Under the pieces are notes generated by a model. The model was not told the origin of the DNA. It did not search any database and was given only the letters and a program-made list of their open reading frames with translations. A DNA stretch of 8,157 bases, from the NCBI GenBank assembly GCA_009885275.1, contig VFKY01000364.1, positions 1 to 8,157 on the forward strand. Reading direction: 5' to 3'. Positions 6,035 through 8,157 of this stretch are shown one piece after another. Each line of letters begins with the position of its first letter. Within the stretch, counting starts at the first letter, position 1. Origin of the DNA: Verrucomicrobiota bacterium (GTDB lineage Bacteria > Verrucomicrobiota > Verrucomicrobiia > Verrucomicrobiales > Verrucomicrobiaceae). Position numbers and translations under genes: made by a program.

Positions 6035-7170
6035 CAAGCTGCTTTCCTTTCTTTTTTCGTGAGCATCCCAATAAGTAAACGTTCAAGCACTAACTGAGGC
6101 TCAATGCTCGTCGTTACCAGTTTGAGATTAGCCGTAAGGCAGTCTTGCAAGGCCTGACGCATCTCTTCCAAGGTATAGCGTTGGGTTTCTCCAAGAGCGA
6201 GAAAGAGCGGATAAACATTCAAGCCTGTACCATCCTTTTTTCGAGGGAGATGCGCGGTTTCTTCGGCGGATAGTTTTTCTAGAAAGCTACTGAATGCGGG
6301 ATAAGCATTGCGCGGCGCACGAGGGTGCCGCTTCAGCAAGTCGGCGGCAAGCAGGATGTTACGCACACGAGGAACGACCGCGGCCAGCAGAATGCCAATG
6401 GGGTTTTGCCCTTGATAGACCAATGTTCTCACCAGTTCCAAAGCACGTTGCAGATCGCGTTTCCCGATAGCGTTACCCAATTCAAAAACCACCCCAGCAC
6501 GATTCAATGGCACAAGGAGTCGCACATCTGCGGCGGTGATACGGCGACCTTCCGCATAAAGACTGAGCTTCTCTACTTCGCTATCAAGCTGCCGAGTGTC
6601 CTCACCGGCCAGATGCACCAGCATCTCAACGGCTTCATTGTCGAAGGTTACGCCAAGTTCTCGAGCGCGTCGTTGCACGAGCGGGATGACCTCATCCTCC
6701 CATCCCGTGCGACTGGTGTCAGGCTTATCAAAACTACGGACGTCCGCGAGTTTGATGAGCCGTTTGTAGGCGGCACGCCGTTTGTCAGCAGCAGAAGTGC
6801 TGAGAAGAAATTTGATCTCCGCCGGCAATTGTGTTTCCACATAATCAAGAATGGATTCCATGCCCTCGATCGCGGCATTGGTTTTTCCCACTTGGGTGTC
6901 CGCAAGGAAATTGGCGTTCTTCAACCACACCAATTTGCCACCCCCAAAGAAGGGTAGCGTCTGCAAGGCGTCGAGCGTGCGACGGACAATCTGCGCACAA
7001 TGCTCGGCACTTTCGGCGATCCCTTCAATGACATCGATACCAAAATCTCCGGCATCGGGCGGAGAAAGTTCTCTCGAGAGCTTGAGCGCGGCCTCTTTCA
7101 TCCGCAACTCATCCGTGCCGATAACGACGATGAAATTACTGGAGCTGGCGGCTTTCTTGGGAGGAGGCAT
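6034..7170 (-). CDS. holA: DNA polymerase III delta subunit
   Basis: HolA is the clamp-loader subunit that opens the beta sliding clamp during replication. The ATG at 7170 gives 378 residues, slightly longer than E. coli HolA (343). A TTG at 7215 would add 15 poorly convincing residues. Recognisable parts are the N-terminal FIVVIGTDELRMKEAALKL (about 12-30), TLPFFGGGKLVWLKNANFL (about 71-89, the beta-clamp-contacting region in the family), FLLSTSAADKRRAAYKRL (a degenerate Walker-region equivalent), GEDTRQLDSEVEKLSLYAEG, and the C-terminal collar VFELGNAIGKRDLQRALELVRTLVYQGQNPIGILLAAVVPRVRNIL. No Walker A motif is seen, as expected for delta. An Ala/Ser-rich stretch with MPPPKKAASSS precedes the domain. 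The gene overlaps the TauE/SafE-like gene by one base and is divergent from the GAF gene. Confidence 0.93.
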   Translation of the reverse strand: MPPPKKAASSSNFIVVIGTDELRMKEAALKLSRELSPPDAGDFGIDVIEGIAESAEHCAQIVRRTLDALQTLPFFGGGKLVWLKNANFLADTQVGKTNAAIEGMESILDYVETQLPAEIKFLLSTSAADKRRAAYKRLIKLADVRSFDKPDTSRTGWEDEVIPLVQRRARELGVTFDNEAVEMLVHLAGEDTRQLDSEVEKLSLYAEGRRITAADVRLLVPLNRAGVVFELGNAIGKRDLQRALELVRTLVYQGQNPIGILLAAVVPRVRNILLAADLLKRHPRAPRNAYPAFSSFLEKLSAEETAHLPRKKDGTGLNVYPLFLALGETQRYTLEEMRQALQDCLTANLKLVTTSIEPQLVLERLLIGMLTKKERKAA

Positions 7171-7310
7171 GGGCGGGAGAAAGTGGCGGGAGAAAGCACG
7201 CTCGTCAATGTGCAAGGAAGGTTTCAGATCTCAGGGTCAAGGTTCAAGGGTAAGTCGACCGATCGAAAGATGAGGCGTTGACCGTGGAGCGGGGTGGGGC
7301 TTATTGCGCC
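7171..7310. promoter_or_regulatory. Divergent intergenic region between holA and the GAF gene
   Basis: These 140 bases separate the chosen starts of two divergently transcribed genes and must hold both promoters if neither gene is read from further away. No convincing -35/-10 pair or operator was found. The only internal pattern is a short imperfect tandem repeat, GGGTCAA-GGTTCAA, at 7234-7247. The region shrinks to 62 bases if the upstream TTG codons of both genes (7215 and 7278) are used. Confidence 0.4.
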
Positions 7311-7754
7311 ATGCTCTCGTCTCTTCTTCAATCCACACCCATCGACTGGCAAGCGGTGCTCCAAGCGGTCATTCAAAACTTCGATGGTAGCACCGGCACT
7401 CTACACCGACTCGATCCTGCAGACGGCCTGCTCAAGCTGGTGGCACATCAGGGCATCCCTCCTCAAATCATGCCGATGATCAACATCATTCCTGTGGGTA
7501 AAGGCATCGCCGGAGCGGCAGCAGAAAGACGGGAGCCAGTCGAGCTTTGCAATCTTCAGGCTGATCTAGGGGGTGTGGCCAAAGAAGGCGCGCGTCAAAC
7601 CAACGTCCAAGGATCGCTCGCCGTGCCAATCTTGGAAGGCGATACCCTGCGCGGCACGATCGGTGTCGGCCTCATGGTGCCGCATGATTTCACGGAAGAG
7701 GAGAAGACAAGACTGCTCGGGTTTGCGGGGGAAATCGCGGGGTATCTTGGATAA
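7311..7754 (+). CDS. Small stand-alone GAF-domain protein
   Basis: The 147-residue product is essentially one GAF domain, a fold that binds small ligands such as cyclic nucleotides or tetrapyrroles or acts as a redox or gas sensor. Seen are an N-terminal helix (SSLLQSTPIDWQAVLQAVIQNF), GTLHRLDPADGLLKLVAHQGIP, the central GKGIAGAAAERREPVELCNL, and the core strand GSLAVPILEGDTLRGTIGVG. It ends in the amphipathic helix FTEEEKTRLLGFAGEIAGYL. The ATG at 7311 is preferred because GGGGTGGGG lies about ten bases upstream. A TTG at 7278 and a GTG at 7284 are alternatives. No output domain (kinase, cyclase, HTH) is attached, so it may act through a partner. The catalytic cysteines of free methionine-R-sulfoxide reductase (also a lone GAF domain) are not evident. 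The ligand is unknown. Confidence 0.85.
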   Translation: MLSSLLQSTPIDWQAVLQAVIQNFDGSTGTLHRLDPADGLLKLVAHQGIPPQIMPMINIIPVGKGIAGAAAERREPVELCNLQADLGGVAKEGARQTNVQGSLAVPILEGDTLRGTIGVGLMVPHDFTEEEKTRLLGFAGEIAGYLG

Positions 7755-7795
7755 CTGGCATCTTAGTTACGATCGATGCTGGGTTCAGATCCTTT

Positions 7796-8157
7796 TTAAG
7801 TGCTCTGGTTAACTGCGCGTATTTTCCCTGTATTGAGATTATACTCAAAAACCAGATCCACATCCACGTCAGGACCTAACAAAGCAATACCCATTTGAGG
7901 GTGCGAATGAGCTAGGATATAAACGCATTCTGAGTCAACAACCCAGCCAGTATTGTAAACTGCACTTTCAATATCAGCCAGTGAAGCCTCAGAGCGATCA
8001 AGAACCTTGAGTGAAAAATATGGCAATAAATCAGGGAAGCCAAAATATGGGTAATCCTGCTCTGATTTTCGCGGTTCGATCTTGGTAATTCGTATAGCTG
8101 CTGTCCTAGTTCTCTCCCATTCAAGTTCGCAACCTTCGAAACATAACCCGTAGTATA
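7796..8157 (-). CDS. Unrecognised protein, C-terminal part (runs off the right edge)
   Basis: The minus-strand frame is open from a TAA at 7796-7798 to the window edge, giving about 119 residues without a start. A TTG at 8026 is in frame but is probably internal. Visible sequence includes CELEWERTRTAAIRITKIEP (near the left end), YPYFGFPDLLPYFSLKVLDRSEAS, VYNTGWVVDSECVYILAHSH and the tail DVDLVFEYNLNTGKIRAVNQ. The mix of beta-strand-like and acidic stretches suggests a small soluble protein. No signal peptide, membrane segment or catalytic motif is evident, and no family is recognised. Base composition looks more AT-rich than holA and the GAF gene. It is convergent with the GAF gene, 41 bases from its stop. 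Confidence 0.6.
   Translation of the reverse strand, partial: YYGLCFEGCELEWERTRTAAIRITKIEPRKSEQDYPYFGFPDLLPYFSLKVLDRSEASLADIESAVYNTGWVVDSECVYILAHSHPQMGIALLGPDVDVDLVFEYNLNTGKIRAVNQST

Noticed and set aside
5637..6086. Minus-strand open frame of 149 codons overlapping the TauE/SafE gene, suggesting a frameshift or overlapping gene
   Set aside because: The product is rich in Arg, Cys and His and lacks membrane segments, while the overlapping 5663-6034 frame carries the TSUP signature without interruption.
6325..6957. Plus-strand open frame of 210 codons inside holA
   Set aside because: It is antisense to clear HolA motifs and shows no domain; shadow frame.
7234..7247. GGGTCAA-GGTTCAA tandem repeat as a regulator binding site
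   Set aside because: Too short and imperfect, and not matched to a known operator; kept only as a note in the intergenic entry.

Overview
The window looks like a chromosomal segment from an uncultured or little-studied bacterium of the Verrucomicrobia (PVC group). That assignment is an inference. It rests on a lipoprotein that joins a thioredoxin-like fold to an SHD1-like tail, on short interspersed palindromes of the kind common in that phylum, on several genes without a clear Shine-Dalgarno sequence, and on a mixed, roughly 50% GC composition. No tRNA, rRNA, CRISPR array, phage module or defence system was recognised.

Left part (1-3150): the Ala/Pro-rich end of an unidentified gene is followed by an OppA-type peptide-binding lipoprotein with no permease or ATPase genes beside it. 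Convergent to it on the minus strand lie two lipoprotein genes: a small helical one, then a thioredoxin-like one whose CxxC active site has become SxxS and whose C-terminus resembles SHD1. All three proteins carry lipobox signal peptides, so this is a cell-envelope block, although no common pathway can be shown.

Middle part (3147-5660): a DUF2452 gene is followed directly by a 65-bp near-perfect palindrome. Next is a well-conserved valine-pyruvate aminotransferase gene (avtA). After it comes the most distinctive structure of the window: a REP-associated tyrosine transposase (RAYT) gene bracketed by two copies of a paired-hairpin repeat. Each repeat consists of two inverted REP units, and each unit has a GTAG signature 5' of its hairpin. 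This is a complete 'REPtron'-like unit.

Right part (5663-8157): holA (DNA polymerase III delta subunit) and a half-size TauE/SafE-type membrane protein form a minus-strand pair with a TGATG stop/start overlap. Divergent from holA is a small stand-alone GAF-domain protein. At the right edge an unrecognised minus-strand gene, of AT-richer appearance, runs out of the window.

The closest thing to an unusual system here is the RAYT plus its flanking REP pairs, with a second, unrelated palindrome family nearby. The redox-dead thioredoxin/SHD1 lipoprotein is the most unusual protein.
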